NCBI RefSeq assembly: GCF_019249215.1
Contig: NZ_JAESDI010000005.1
Coordinates: 124,001 to 188,000 of the forward strand
Length of the DNA stretch: 64,000 nt
From: Alteromonas lipotrueae
Lineage (GTDB): Bacteria > Pseudomonadota > Gammaproteobacteria > Enterobacterales > Alteromonadaceae
Direction: 5' to 3'
Shown: one piece after another, positions 33,011 through 44,235 of the stretch
How the letters are laid out: every line of letters starts with the position of its first letter
Numbering within the stretch: the stretch's first letter is position 1
Notes under the pieces: generated by a model
Database searches by the model: none
Seen by the model: the letters and a program-made list of their open reading frames with translations, nothing else
What the model was told of the DNA's origin: nothing
Program-made: the position numbers and the translations under genes

Positions 33011-34981
33011 ATGAATTCACAAGAACAACAAACCCTTTCTGCGTTAAAACAAAGTTTGATGCAGTCTAATCATCAGCATGTTATTGCGCAGAGTAAGCAG
33101 TTTCTTGATGCTAAACCCAGCGAAGATGCAACCCGCGAAGCCATGTATGTCATGGCAGTGGCGTACCGACTATCCGGGAATATCAAAAATGCTATTACTA
33201 CGCTTTCACAGTTAGTCGGTTTGTTCCCTGATTATGGTAGAGGCTTTCAAGAGTTGGGCTACTGCTATGCTCGCGACAATGCCCACAGCGAAGCTGCCAA
33301 TGCTTTTTATCAAGCAACCCGTTTTAATCCAGCGTTATTAGCTGCGTGGCAGCAACTTGAAGCGGTATATCAGCGTGACAATCAACCCCAAGCCCTTCTA
33401 TTAACGCAGCAGCACATCAGTTTCCTGCAAAGCTTGCCCAAACCCTTGCTTGGCGCACACGACCTTATGCACGAAGGTCAATTGCATAAAGCAGAGCAGG
33501 TCTGCCGTCAGTTTTTAGCCAAAAACAAACATCACCCTGAAGCAATGATGCTACTGGCAGAATTAGGCGTACAGCTAAAGGTGTATCACGATGCTGAGTT
33601 TTTACTAGAAAGCTGTGTTGCACTTTACCCTGAAAACGATAAAGCCCAAGCGGCTTATCAGGGGCTACTGGCAAAACTGGGCAAATTTCCGCAAGCCGCA
33701 AAGGTTGCACGAGCGCGCTTAGCACAACAGTCAAATAGCTTTTCTATAAAGGTAAGTTTAGCCCATGCTCTCGTGGGTGTAGGTGAGTTAGAAGAAGCGA
33801 TTGGTATTTATCATAGCTTACTGGCCGATAAACAAGACCGCCCCGCACTGTGGGTTGCCCTCGGGCATTCGTTAAAAGCAAAGGGAGACGTGAAAGAGGC
33901 CATTGCTTCTTATGAAAAAGCCGCCGACTTCGCACCTGATTTTGGCGATGCGTATTGGAGCCTAGCTAACACGAAAACTTATCGATTTGATGATAACGCC
34001 TTGGCGGTTATGCAACTTCAAGAAGCGTTAGAAACGACAAAGCTAGACGACAGAATTCACCTTTGCTTTGCACTAGGGAAAGGCTTTGAAGATGCCAAGC
34101 AGGCCGACAAAGCGTTTGATTATTATGCTAAAGGTAACAGCCTTAAAAAGCGCACGCATCGATTCGACATTACCCGCACAGAAGCGGCACTTGAAGCGCA
34201 AGCATTGGCCTGCGATGCCGAATTAATGAGTGAATTTAGTGGTTGTGATGCACCAGATCCTATTTTTATTGTTGGCTTGCCAAGGGCGGGCTCTACGTTG
34301 CTAGAGCAAATTTTGGCGTCTCACTCTATGGTAGATGGCACCATGGAGCTACATGATATTTTAGGCATTGCCTCTAGCTTAAGTAATCAAAAGAAAGCGT
34401 ACCCGTATAATCTTGCCGATTTATCTGATGAAGCGTGCATTGCCCTTGGCGAAAAATACATGGCGCAAACTCAAGCGTATCGCCAAGCAGCGCCTTTCTT
34501 TATTGATAAAATGCCGAATAACTTTGTACATATTGGGCTTATAAAGCGCATTTTACCGAACGCGAAAATTATTGATGCTAGACGCGACCCCATGGATTGT
34601 TGTTTCAGTGGCTTTAAGCAGTTATTCGGGGAAGGGCAGGAGTTCAGCTATTCGTTAGATGATATTGGCCGTTATTATTGCGCTTATGAAAAGCTAATGA
34701 ACCACTGGCATAAGGTATTGCCCGATCACATTCTTACTGTACAGCACGAAGATGTGCTTGAAGATTTGGAAGGACAAGTACATCGTATTCTTGATTTTTG
34801 TGGCTTGCCATTTGAACCTGCTTGTTTGTCTTTCTATGAAACCAAACGAGTGATTAAAACCCCAAGTTCAGAACAAGTACGCCAGCCAATATACAAAACG
34901 GGTATGCAGCAGTGGAAACCGTTTGAAGGGTACTTAGATGAACTTAAATTGGCGTTAACTAAACGAAGCAACATGTCTTAG
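33011..34981 (+). CDS. TPR-repeat sulfotransferase
   Basis: A 656-residue protein. Residues 1-~390 are TPR repeats (for example EAIASYEKAADFAPDFGDAYWSLA, split here). From ~410 a sulfotransferase domain begins with the PAPS 5'-phosphosulfate loop IVGLPRAGSTLLEQIL, and carries the 3'-phosphate motif IIDARRDPMDCCFSGF. It would transfer sulfate from PAPS to an unknown acceptor, with the TPR part binding a protein or glycan partner. The ATG at 33011 is chosen because a frame starting at 32975 would overlap the terminator. It follows a TonB-dependent receptor and precedes a DinB-like gene by 8 bp. Confidence 0.88.
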   Translation: MNSQEQQTLSALKQSLMQSNHQHVIAQSKQFLDAKPSEDATREAMYVMAVAYRLSGNIKNAITTLSQLVGLFPDYGRGFQELGYCYARDNAHSEAANAFYQATRFNPALLAAWQQLEAVYQRDNQPQALLLTQQHISFLQSLPKPLLGAHDLMHEGQLHKAEQVCRQFLAKNKHHPEAMMLLAELGVQLKVYHDAEFLLESCVALYPENDKAQAAYQGLLAKLGKFPQAAKVARARLAQQSNSFSIKVSLAHALVGVGELEEAIGIYHSLLADKQDRPALWVALGHSLKAKGDVKEAIASYEKAADFAPDFGDAYWSLANTKTYRFDDNALAVMQLQEALETTKLDDRIHLCFALGKGFEDAKQADKAFDYYAKGNSLKKRTHRFDITRTEAALEAQALACDAELMSEFSGCDAPDPIFIVGLPRAGSTLLEQILASHSMVDGTMELHDILGIASSLSNQKKAYPYNLADLSDEACIALGEKYMAQTQAYRQAAPFFIDKMPNNFVHIGLIKRILPNAKIIDARRDPMDCCFSGFKQLFGEGQEFSYSLDDIGRYYCAYEKLMNHWHKVLPDHILTVQHEDVLEDLEGQVHRILDFCGLPFEPACLSFYETKRVIKTPSSEQVRQPIYKTGMQQWKPFEGYLDELKLALTKRSNMS

Positions 34982-34989
34982 GAACGTTT

Positions 34990-35532
34990 ATGTCTTTAAA
35001 AAATAGCTTCACATTGATGGCTCAATACAATCAGTGGATGAACGAGTCTGTATATTCAGCTGCATCGCAATTGAGCCCAGCCGCATTGAGTGAAGATGTG
35101 GGGGCTTTTTTTGGATCTATCTTAGGCACGCTTAACCACATATTGGTTGCCGATATTATTTGGCTTCAGCGATTTGCACAGCATCCTGATAAGTTCAACG
35201 AGTTAGACTGCGTAGTGGCAATGCCACTTCCTAAAACGCTAGATGAAATGCTTTTTGAGGATTTAACAGCACTTCGTACCGTAAGAGCAAAAGTGGATGA
35301 GTCTATTGTGGCCTTCGCCAATGCATTATCAAGCGAAGTGCTAACGACTGACTTGTCATTTCGAGATACTACGGGCTCACCATATACAAAAAACTTCGGT
35401 CAGCTTATACAGCACTTATTCAACCATCAAACACATCACCGTGGGCAAATTACTACCTTACTATCGCAGCGCGGTTTAGATGTAGGGGCGACCGATTTAC
35501 TGGAGCTAATCCCTGAGATTAAAAACACCTAA
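34990..35532 (+). CDS. DinB-like (DUF664-type) metal-dependent protein
   Basis: A 180-residue four-helix-bundle protein with the metal-binding histidine triad His50 (GTLNHILVAD), His146 and His150 (FNHQTHHRGQ), typical of the DinB/YfiT superfamily. Members bind Zn2+ or Ni2+ and some are thiol-dependent transferases; most have no known function. It is 8 bp downstream of the sulfotransferase gene with AGGAACG before its ATG, so the two are probably co-transcribed. Confidence 0.87.
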   Translation: MSLKNSFTLMAQYNQWMNESVYSAASQLSPAALSEDVGAFFGSILGTLNHILVADIIWLQRFAQHPDKFNELDCVVAMPLPKTLDEMLFEDLTALRTVRAKVDESIVAFANALSSEVLTTDLSFRDTTGSPYTKNFGQLIQHLFNHQTHHRGQITTLLSQRGLDVGATDLLELIPEIKNT

Positions 35533-35561
35533 GTTGTTAAACAAACAACTCATTTTGCTTT

Positions 35562-36476
35562 TCAAAAATTGGCATCTCTATAATTTTCAGACAGGGCCTC
35601 AAACCCACTCACTAAGTCGGAAAGCTCTTCATCAATGCCTTGCTGCCGTTGGCGGTGAAATTGTCGGGAAAGCTCGGTTTGAATTTCTTCTATATTTTTT
35701 TCGGCACGTTGCATAGCAGTTAATCTACTTGCGTTTTCACTGGCCAATGATTCAGTGCATGCCCTATACAAGGTAGAAAATAAATACTCGCCAATTAATG
35801 CACTAAACGTTCTCTTTGTATCAGTAAGCAACTGAGGTAAACAGCGGGAAGGCCAACGCGTTACGATTAGCTTTTGATGCCATTCGCTATCAAGCGGCAA
35901 TACCTTCTGACTACATGCCTCGTATTTTGCGTTGGGTAAACTACGATTAAATACAATGTGTAGTGCAGATAGTTCATTTGATTGCTGCAGTGCTTCTATT
36001 TCTTGCAGCAATGAAGTGACCAGCCCTGTTACTGCATTAATTGAACTAGGGAGCGCAAAAGGCTGCTCAAGAGGTATATTCAAACTACTTAAGTGAGTTT
36101 GAATACGTTCACCAATAGCCCACACCCGCTTTTCGCCTGGCAGCGTGTTCATAGTGTTAAGCAGATGGGAAACCAAGGCGTCGTTGAATTTACCGACTAG
36201 TCCCTGATCAGAACCAATGGCGATGAACCCTACCTTGCCTAAAGACGTTGTTTTGTTCACTGTTGAATAGTTTACTGCTTTGCTATTTATTTGATTACTA
36301 TGAAAATAAGCAACTAACCCGAGCTGTACAGTTTTGTAATAATCATCAAGTGCTGCAACCGCCATTTCATACTGGCTAATATTCGCTGCTGCCATTGCCT
36401 TCATAGTTCTCACCACCGACTTTAAGTCATTGGCACTATTAATTTTGCGCTGTAAGCCGCTGCTTAACTCTCCCAT
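35562..36476 (-). CDS. atpG: N-ATPase gamma subunit
   Basis: A 304-residue gamma subunit, last gene of the operon. The N-terminal helix LQRKINSANDLKSVVRTMKAMAAANI and the C-terminal helix SRLTAMQRAEKNIEEIQTEL form the coiled coil that rotates inside alpha3beta3. IGSDQGLVGKFN is the conserved core segment. The sequence diverges from housekeeping AtpG (usually MASGKEI-type start), as expected for the N-type branch. It starts 15 bp after atpA. Confidence 0.9.
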   Translation of the reverse strand: MGELSSGLQRKINSANDLKSVVRTMKAMAAANISQYEMAVAALDDYYKTVQLGLVAYFHSNQINSKAVNYSTVNKTTSLGKVGFIAIGSDQGLVGKFNDALVSHLLNTMNTLPGEKRVWAIGERIQTHLSSLNIPLEQPFALPSSINAVTGLVTSLLQEIEALQQSNELSALHIVFNRSLPNAKYEACSQKVLPLDSEWHQKLIVTRWPSRCLPQLLTDTKRTFSALIGEYLFSTLYRACTESLASENASRLTAMQRAEKNIEEIQTELSRQFHRQRQQGIDEELSDLVSGFEALSENYRDANF

Positions 36477-36491
36477 GTTAGCTCTCCCATG

Positions 36492-38060
36492 TTAGCGCTC
36501 GTTGACAGATAGCGTTTTAACATCCGAAGTTGATGCCACACTTGCCAGTTTTGTCTTTATCATCGTTATTACAGTGTCGCTTTCTTCATCGGATAATGGC
36601 TGTGCTGTTGCTAATTTTTCATACAATACTGGGGCGAGCGTACCAAGCCCATCAATGATTGAACCTTGTGCGCTATCAATTAACCTGAGTGAAACGGTAT
36701 CGAGCAGCCCTTTAGTAAGAGCAAGTAAAATGGCAATTTGTGCGGCTACTGAAAAGGGATGAGATTCCGCTTGTTTCATACAAGCTCGAATGCGTAGGCC
36801 GTGTTCAATAGCCAAAAGACTATCGGAGTCTAGTCGTGCACCAAAGCGTGCAAAGGTTTCTAGTTCTTCAAATTGGGCATACGCTAACTTTAGGGCACCT
36901 GAAACCTTTCTAAACGCTGGTTTCTGTGCTTTGCCGCCAACACGAGATACCGATTTCCCTACATCTATTGCGGGTAGCACACCAAGAGAAAATAAAGTAG
37001 GCGATAAGTATATTTGCCCATCAGTAATAGAGATTAAATTAGTCGGTATATAAGCCGACATATTTTGCTCTTCAGTTTCAATGATAGGCAGGGCGGTGAG
37101 TGAGCCGCCACCTAGTGCTTCGTTTAGGTGTGTGGCACGCTCTAACAGCCGTGAATGCAGATAAAAAATATCGCCTGGAAATGCTTCGCGTCCAGGTGGT
37201 CTGCGAAGGAGTAATGATAGTTCACGATAAGAGCGCGCATGCTGCGTTAAGTCATCGTAAACAATAAGAACATCGTGACCTTGTTGCATGAAATACTCGG
37301 CAATGCTGGTTGCCGCGTAAGGTGCAATGTAATCGAGCCCGGGGGGATCATTTCCTTCTGTTACCATAACCACTGTGTATTCTAATGCCTGATTGCGTTG
37401 TAATGTGGTGATGGTTTTGGCCACAGACGCCGATTTTTGCCCTATGGCGCAATAAATGCAAAGTACGTTTTCGTCTTTTTGATTTAAAATAGTGTCGATA
37501 GCTATCGCTGTTTTGCCCGTTTGACGGTCGCCCAGTATTAATTCTCGCTGGCCACGACCAATGGGTAACAACGCATCCAATGCTTTTACACCGGTTTGTA
37601 GAGGCTCTGTAACAGGGGAACGTGACATAATGTCTGGCGCAGGTCGTTCAATGGGGAGCCGTTCGCGGGTAACAATATTACCTTTAGCGTCTAGCGCATT
37701 GCCTAATGGATCGATAACTCTGCCTATCAACTCATTGCCCACGGCTATATCCATCACGCGGCCGGTGCGTTTTACTTCATCACCCGCATGCAGCGCTGTG
37801 TAGTCACCTAGCATAATGACGCCAATCTCATGCTCATCAATATTAAATGCTATACCGTAAATATCGTTCGGAAAAAGCAGTAATTCTTCAAAACCAGCCC
37901 CGAATAAGCCTGACACAATAGCAATTCCCGCTGATACGCTTTCAACGGTGCCCATCTCTTGTAAGCTGACATCCGGAATATGCGATTCTCGAATATACTC
38001 AAGTTGATTGAACACATATTGATAGCGTTTTTTTAAGGCATTGTTGTTAGCGTCGTTCAT
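36492..38060 (-). CDS. atpA: N-ATPase alpha subunit
   Basis: A 522-residue F1 alpha subunit with Walker A GDRQTGKT (177-184), the segment [15 protein letters not shown], and [32 protein letters not shown], the alpha signature. It carries the non-catalytic nucleotide site. The start lies 9 bp after atpF. The order of genes and the absence of a separate atpH between atpF and atpA mark the operon as the alternate, N-type F-ATPase. Confidence 0.94.
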   Translation of the reverse strand: [522 protein letters not shown]

Positions 38061-38069
38061 GTTATGACC

Positions 38070-38936
38070 TTAACGGTTAGCGCTTAACGAATGGTGTTCG
38101 TTGTCGGCGGGCATATTTGCGACATTTTCTTCATACTGAGCATCAATAGACAGCTCTACCTCGTGCTGCAATGCACTCAACATTTCATTAGCGCTCCAAC
38201 TGAGTTTCCAACCGCCAAAGCTAAGTGCTAAACCCGCAATTAACTGAGGGTCTACCACTAAGTTGAGGGTTATAGTCAGGCTATCGCCGCCAGCCTGTTC
38301 AGTAGCCCGTTGGGAGGGGTGGTCAGTTAGTATGTCTTCTAAACATGCTTTTAGGTGCTCACATTGTGGTTGTGATAAAGGGGCAATACTACGTACTGTG
38401 GCATGCCCTTGGTTTTTTTTGATAGCTAGGCATAACTCATGGTGTTGCACTTCGCTAAGGGCCTTAAGGTGCGATAAAAGTTTGTCGAACATTTTATCTT
38501 GAAGTTGTTGGTCTGCGAGTTCGCTTATTACCTTACGACTAAGGGCAAACACTTCTTTCACGCTTTTATCAATCACTTCGTTTTGTAACATTTGAATTTC
38601 AGTATTCAGCGCATTGGTGCGTTTTATTGATAACGCATCTGCTTGTGCTTTTGCATCTTGTAAGGCGGCTAAGGTTGCTTTGTGTGCTTCTGCTTTGGCT
38701 AATTCAATAATGGTTGAACGTTCAGCATCTATATTGGTTAGTTTTTCTTTATATTGAGCTTCAAGGTTCTCTGCGTGTTTCTTTTGGGTCTCGGCATTAG
38801 ATAGAACACTAGCAATTTTATGTTCACGGGCATCAATGCCATCAAGAATAGGCTGGTATAAAAAGCGCTTAAGCAGCCACACTAATATCAAAAAATTGAT
38901 AATTTGTGCAATAACAGTAAACCAATCGATAGGCAT
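38070..38936 (-). CDS. atpF: N-ATPase b subunit with delta-like C-terminus
   Basis: A 288-residue protein, nearly twice the usual length of subunit b. Residues ~5-22 form one membrane helix (IAQIINFLILVWLLKRFLY), residues ~30-140 a long charged coiled coil, and the remainder is globular. The segment VDPQLIAGLALSFGGWKL resembles the end of subunit delta (VDPxLIGGhxhxhG). There is no separate atpH, so this protein probably supplies the delta function of joining the stalk to F1. Such a long b is known for the alternate F1F0 family. Confidence 0.88.
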   Translation of the reverse strand: MPIDWFTVIAQIINFLILVWLLKRFLYQPILDGIDAREHKIASVLSNAETQKKHAENLEAQYKEKLTNIDAERSTIIELAKAEAHKATLAALQDAKAQADALSIKRTNALNTEIQMLQNEVIDKSVKEVFALSRKVISELADQQLQDKMFDKLLSHLKALSEVQHHELCLAIKKNQGHATVRSIAPLSQPQCEHLKACLEDILTDHPSQRATEQAGGDSLTITLNLVVDPQLIAGLALSFGGWKLSWSANEMLSALQHEVELSIDAQYEENVANMPADNEHHSLSANR

Positions 38937-38939
38937 GGT

Positions 38940-39218
38940 TTAGCCTCCATTTTGGGCAATAAAATAATTCCAAAACGGGTTACTGAATAACACAATCATT
39001 GAGACTACAAAGCAATAGATAGCAGTTGACTCAATCATGGCGAGCCCTACAAATAAAGTACGGGTAATGGTGGGCGACGCATCGGGCTGTTGGGCAAGCG
39101 CGTTTAGCGCACTGGCAACTGCTTTTCCTTCTGCAAGCGATGGCCCCAGCACACCAATACCTATGGTAAGACCTGCGGTGATAATTGAGCAAATTGCTAT
39201 TAACGTAAGACTGTCCAT
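38940..39218 (-). CDS. atpE: N-ATPase c subunit
   Basis: A 92-residue helical hairpin. Helix 1 contains GVLGPSLAEGKAV with Glu30 where Na+-type rings usually have Gln. The polar loop is AQQPD, and helix 2 contains MIESTAIYCF with the essential Glu63, Ser64, Thr65 and Tyr68. ES-T-x-x-Y is the Na+-ligand pattern. The second carboxylate in helix 1 is typical of N-ATPases, for which both Na+ and H+ coupling have been argued. The start codon overlaps the atpB stop by one base. Confidence 0.92.
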   Translation of the reverse strand: MDSLTLIAICSIITAGLTIGIGVLGPSLAEGKAVASALNALAQQPDASPTITRTLFVGLAMIESTAIYCFVVSMIVLFSNPFWNYFIAQNGG

Positions 39219-39928
39219 TATTCTGCCTTTTGTTGTGGTGGCGTTAGGGTAAGGGAGGCTTTCGCACTAACCGTGCTGGCAGCGGCAATGTAAACCGATG
39301 CCAATACAAAAAAGATATAGGCTTGAACCATACCGGTCAGCAGGCCAAGCAGTGACATAACAACAGGAAAAATTAGCGGCGAAATAACCAGTAGAATGGC
39401 TAAGATCATGGCGCCACTCATCATGTTTCCAAACAAGCGTACGGCAAGGGCTAGGGTGCGTGACAACTCGCCTACAATATTGAAGGGCAACATGAAATAC
39501 GTGGGTTCCGTGTAAGAAAGTAGATACTGTTTCACCCCTTTGTTTTTTATTCCGTAAAAAGGCACAGATACAAATACACAAAAAGCCAGCGCAAGGGTGG
39601 TGGATAGGGAGCTACTAGGCGGCTCAAATCCAGGGAAAATAGTCAATAGATTTGCCATTGCAATGAACAAAAACAATGTACCCAGAAACCCCATGTAGCG
39701 TCGCGGCTTATCTAAGCCTGCATCTGAAATTTGGTCATTGATGGTGATGACTATTATTTCTAAGGCATTTTGCCAGCGTGAGCGGTGATTCTTTTTATTG
39801 AGGTTACGAGTGATAAAATAGGCGCTAACCACCAGTATCGCCAAAATGACCCAAGTAAAAACAAGCGTAGCGCTCAGTTTAATTACGCCATATTGCCAAT
39901 ACACAATTTCATCCGGGCTAAGGTGCAT
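39218..39928 (-). CDS. atpB: N-ATPase a subunit
   Basis: A 236-residue membrane protein. The essential stator arginine is Arg164 in LALAVRLFGNMMSGAM, and QAYIFFVLASVYIA lies in the last helix. It forms the ion half-channels next to the c ring. It overlaps atpR by 11 bp and atpE by 1 bp. Confidence 0.93.
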   Translation of the reverse strand: MHLSPDEIVYWQYGVIKLSATLVFTWVILAILVVSAYFITRNLNKKNHRSRWQNALEIIVITINDQISDAGLDKPRRYMGFLGTLFLFIAMANLLTIFPGFEPPSSSLSTTLALAFCVFVSVPFYGIKNKGVKQYLLSYTEPTYFMLPFNIVGELSRTLALAVRLFGNMMSGAMILAILLVISPLIFPVVMSLLGLLTGMVQAYIFFVLASVYIAAASTVSAKASLTLTPPQQKAE

Positions 39929-40244
39929 GATGTAGCGCTCCTTTTTCTGCGCCGGTAGGATTGGCGTTATTAGTGATTGTAGTCATTAATATTCTGCCTA
40001 TCACAAAACCTGCCAAGCAGGCTGATAGACGCCAAATATCATTATTACCCACCCAGTAAAAAACACTGATTGCCGTCCCCATGCGTAGCAATAAGCTACT
40101 TAAGAACCATAGCGCTGGCTGCGTGGCATTCATGCCTTTTTTCACGGTAAACCACAGGGCATAGAAAAAACAGCAACCTAGCATTGTGCCTATTAGAAAA
40201 GGCAAAATAAGTGAGGTTAAACTTAAATTTTCGATGGGTATCAT
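39918..40244 (-). CDS. atpR: N-ATPase-specific small membrane protein AtpR
   Basis: A 108-residue protein with three hydrophobic segments (ILPFLIGTMLGCCFFYALWF, ALWFLSSLLLRMGTAISVFYW, LSACLAGFVIGRILM). The position between atpQ and atpB, the size and the conserved Arg in the second helix match AtpR, a subunit found only in N-ATPase operons and proposed to assist c-ring assembly or ion binding. Its role is otherwise unproven. Confidence 0.87.
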   Translation of the reverse strand: MIPIENLSLTSLILPFLIGTMLGCCFFYALWFTVKKGMNATQPALWFLSSLLLRMGTAISVFYWVGNNDIWRLSACLAGFVIGRILMTTITNNANPTGAEKGALHHAP

Positions 40245-40258
40245 TGCTAAGTAGCTCC

Positions 40259-40669
40259 TTATTCGTTTTCTTTACTTGTTTTCGTTTTGGGCACAGTGTT
40301 TGCCTTAGTGGGAGCCTTAGTGTTGGCCTTCATGGTGACGGTAGGGCTATGCATTGCTGCATACTCTTTGCTAACCCAATTCCACGCAATAAAACAGCCC
40401 AACGTTAACCCTGCCAGCAAAAATATAAGCGTATAAGCGCGAGAATCACTAATACTGGCGTCAAGCCAAATGCCTAATGCAATACCCAAAAGTGTGGGAA
40501 GTGCTACAGACCAACCCACAATACCCATTAACCCTAATCCAAACCACACGCCTGGGTGTTTATGGCGCTTAGCATATAACTTTAATGCCACTTTCTTTTC
40601 TACTTGATGAGACATGTTCTGTGAGCGTGGCGTTTTATTGTTTTTAGCTTTAATGGGTGGTTTATCCAT
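40259..40669 (-). CDS. atpQ: N-ATPase AtpQ (AtpI/AtpZ-like assembly protein)
   Basis: A 136-residue protein with a basic N-terminus and two membrane helices (VWFGLGLMGIVGWSVALPTL and LIFLLAGLTLGCFIAWNWV). GIALGIWLD between them is the AtpI/AtpZ-family signature. The C-terminal ~30 residues are Lys/Thr-rich. It probably helps assemble the c ring and import Mg2+, as proposed for AtpI/AtpZ. Confidence 0.85.
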   Translation of the reverse strand: MDKPPIKAKNNKTPRSQNMSHQVEKKVALKLYAKRHKHPGVWFGLGLMGIVGWSVALPTLLGIALGIWLDASISDSRAYTLIFLLAGLTLGCFIAWNWVSKEYAAMHSPTVTMKANTKAPTKANTVPKTKTSKENE

Positions 40670-40673
40670 AAAG

Positions 40674-42519
<1,846 letters not shown>

Positions 42520-42705
42520 CTATCACACCAATAGAATACGCCGTTTATTTATTGAACAATTTGACCTTTATCAAACATTTTGAATGTTTGATTTAAATAC
42601 ATAACAGTTTAATGATTAAACTGCATCGGATTTGAATATGAACTCCAGGCAGTGATAACATTAAAAAATGAATATGACTCATGCCTTTGTCGTGAATTTT
42701 AGTCG

Positions 42706-42809
42706 GGTATCTTAATCAGGTATCTTAATCGGGTATTGGGCCGGGCAATGATACCCCTCATTGCCGTTCGCTAAGGTGACCGGTGATTAATGGTGCCGGT
42801 GATTAATGG
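42706..42809. repeat. Short tandem duplications and hairpin upstream of the ATPase operon
   Basis: A 12-bp unit (GGTATCTTAATC) occurs at 42706-42717 and 42719-42730, and a 14-bp unit (CCGGTGATTAATGG) at 42780-42793 and 42796-42809. Between them is a perfect 8-bp hairpin with a 6-nt loop (42744-42765). The 361-bp gap 42511-42871 separates the minus-strand ATPase operon from a plus-strand lipoprotein gene, so these lie in the shared promoter region. No clear promoter hexamers were assigned. Confidence 0.75.
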
Positions 42810-42871
42810 AACGTTTGATGAAATCAGCATTAGTTTGATAATGCTTACTTAATAAATGGAATTAGTACTAT

Positions 42872-43198
42872 ATGAAAGTTTTACCTCTCGCCATCTTAAC
42901 TTTAGCATGTTGCTCTTGTGCCACTGTGAAAACAATTTCTCCTGACAACAACCATGTTCAAATTGAACATCAAGGTAAGAAAAGTTACTGCGAAGAAATA
43001 CCTCGTGTATATAGCGGTTTTTCATACAATGTATGTTTGTTAAACGGTGAACCAAGCCGACGTGAAAATATCGGTTCTACGTTTGGGAATGTCCCTTTCT
43101 TTGTTATTGATGCCGCGTTTTCTATTGTGGCTGACACTATTGTTATTCCATACACCGCAGTACAACAGATAGACAAAGGCAGCATTAACGTTAACTAA
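42872..43198 (+). CDS. YceK/YidQ-family lipoprotein
   Basis: A 108-residue exported protein. The signal peptide ends in a cysteine cluster (C13, C14, C16), so lipidation is likely though the exact site is ambiguous. The segments PRVYSGFSYNVCLL and FFVIDAAFSIVADTIVIPYTAVQQ match the YceK/YidQ (DUF1375) family. The function of the family is unknown. It is divergent from the ATPase operon. Confidence 0.82.
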   Translation: MKVLPLAILTLACCSCATVKTISPDNNHVQIEHQGKKSYCEEIPRVYSGFSYNVCLLNGEPSRRENIGSTFGNVPFFVIDAAFSIVADTIVIPYTAVQQIDKGSINVN

Positions 43199-43333
43199 AC
43201 TACACTTTCACTCGCTTCTTTATCATTTAGCTCCTCGTGTAAAAATACTCAACTTTACGTAAAGGCGATGGTAAGACGACCATCGCCTCCGCTAAGGTTG
43301 ATTTTACTAAGATGATAAAATGGAACGCTTGTT

Positions 43334-43543
43334 ATGAATATTAATGTGACATTGTTAGGGCAAGTTATTGTTGCCTTTGCTTTACTCATGGCTGCGCTTG
43401 GCTATTACTTAGGAAAACGAAAAACCCAATCGCCTATTCTTACCGCTGTCGTAGCTTTCTTTGCTGCACTCGTGCCGCCGTTAGCAATTATATTGCTAAT
43501 CGTACTGGTACTAAAAAACGATGTGCAAACGTCAAAAACATAA
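43334..43543 (+). CDS. Small hypothetical membrane protein, two helices
   Basis: A 69-residue protein with two hydrophobic segments (VTLLGQVIVAFALLMAALGYY and ILTAVVAFFAALVPPLAIILL) joined by a short basic loop GKRKTQ. The helix with PP resembles small proteins that associate with larger membrane complexes. No family recognised. It is followed by an intrinsic terminator and lies between two other small orphan proteins. Confidence 0.6.
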   Translation: MNINVTLLGQVIVAFALLMAALGYYLGKRKTQSPILTAVVAFFAALVPPLAIILLIVLVLKNDVQTSKT

Positions 43544-43560
43544 CCTTGGATTAACGAAGC

Positions 43561-43595
43561 ATGCCCGCTAAAGCTTTCGTTTAGCGCATTTTTGT
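43561..43595 (+). terminator. Intrinsic terminator after the small membrane protein
   Basis: A stem CGCTAAA (43566-43572) with TTTAGCG (43580-43586) and extra outer pairing ATG/CAT is followed by five T. It begins 18 bp after the stop of the 69-residue protein gene. Further on, at 43625-43660, are a short hairpin and a direct repeat of CCTAGAAAG. Confidence 0.7.
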
Positions 43596-43809
43596 AGCAT
43601 CAACTTATACGTTCATTTCTGAGCTTCTAGGTTACGCCTAGAAAGACTACACCTAGAAAGACACGCAACATATCTCGTTACACCTCACTCTTTGTCAGCA
43701 AAGCAGTTATTGCTTATGCTGCTCTTAAGCTAAATGCAGCGGGCGTGTCGCTTTCAATTCACCTAGAAGCATCTATAAGCGGCTCAAACTGCGTCACATA
43801 CACGTGGGA

Positions 43810-44118
43810 ATGATGATGGAAGAAGTTATTGTAGGGGAAGTAGCCAAAGGTCTCTTCAGGGCAGCTGGTTACCTAATTATTGAATTGTTTTTTTGGACAG
43901 TTTGCTATTGGGTAGGTTGGCCTATTTGCAAAGCGGTCACGTTTGGCGGATACCCAAAACAAAATAATCTACGGCGCTCAGAAAGTGAGAACGGACGGGA
44001 AAGTGAAGGCCGAAATTTTGGTGGCCGTAGTAGTAATCAGCACAGTAATGCATGGTGTGCATTGGTGGGTCTTGCCGTCGTTGTATCAGCTTTCTTGTTC
44101 ATAATAACCCACTTTTAA
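43810..44118 (+). CDS. Hypothetical membrane protein
   Basis: A ~102-residue protein with a hydrophobic segment near residues 15-40 containing several aromatics (IIELFFWTVCYWVGWPIC), a polar Arg/Ser/Glu/Asn-rich middle region, and a second helix at the C-terminus (ALVGLAVVVSAFLFIITHF). No family recognised. The start is uncertain among three consecutive ATG codons (43810, 43813, 43816) and a GTG at 43804; the ribosome-binding site is weak. Confidence 0.5.
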   Translation: MMMEEVIVGEVAKGLFRAAGYLIIELFFWTVCYWVGWPICKAVTFGGYPKQNNLRRSESENGRESEGRNFGGRSSNQHSNAWCALVGLAVVVSAFLFIITHF

Positions 44119-44235
44119 TAGCCAACAGTTATGCCAGTTACCGTGAATTAGGTATTTATTAGTAAATAACCTGCGACATTGAAAAGGTTACATGTAATGC
44201 TTTGAACATTAGAACAATGACCTACCAGAGCTATT

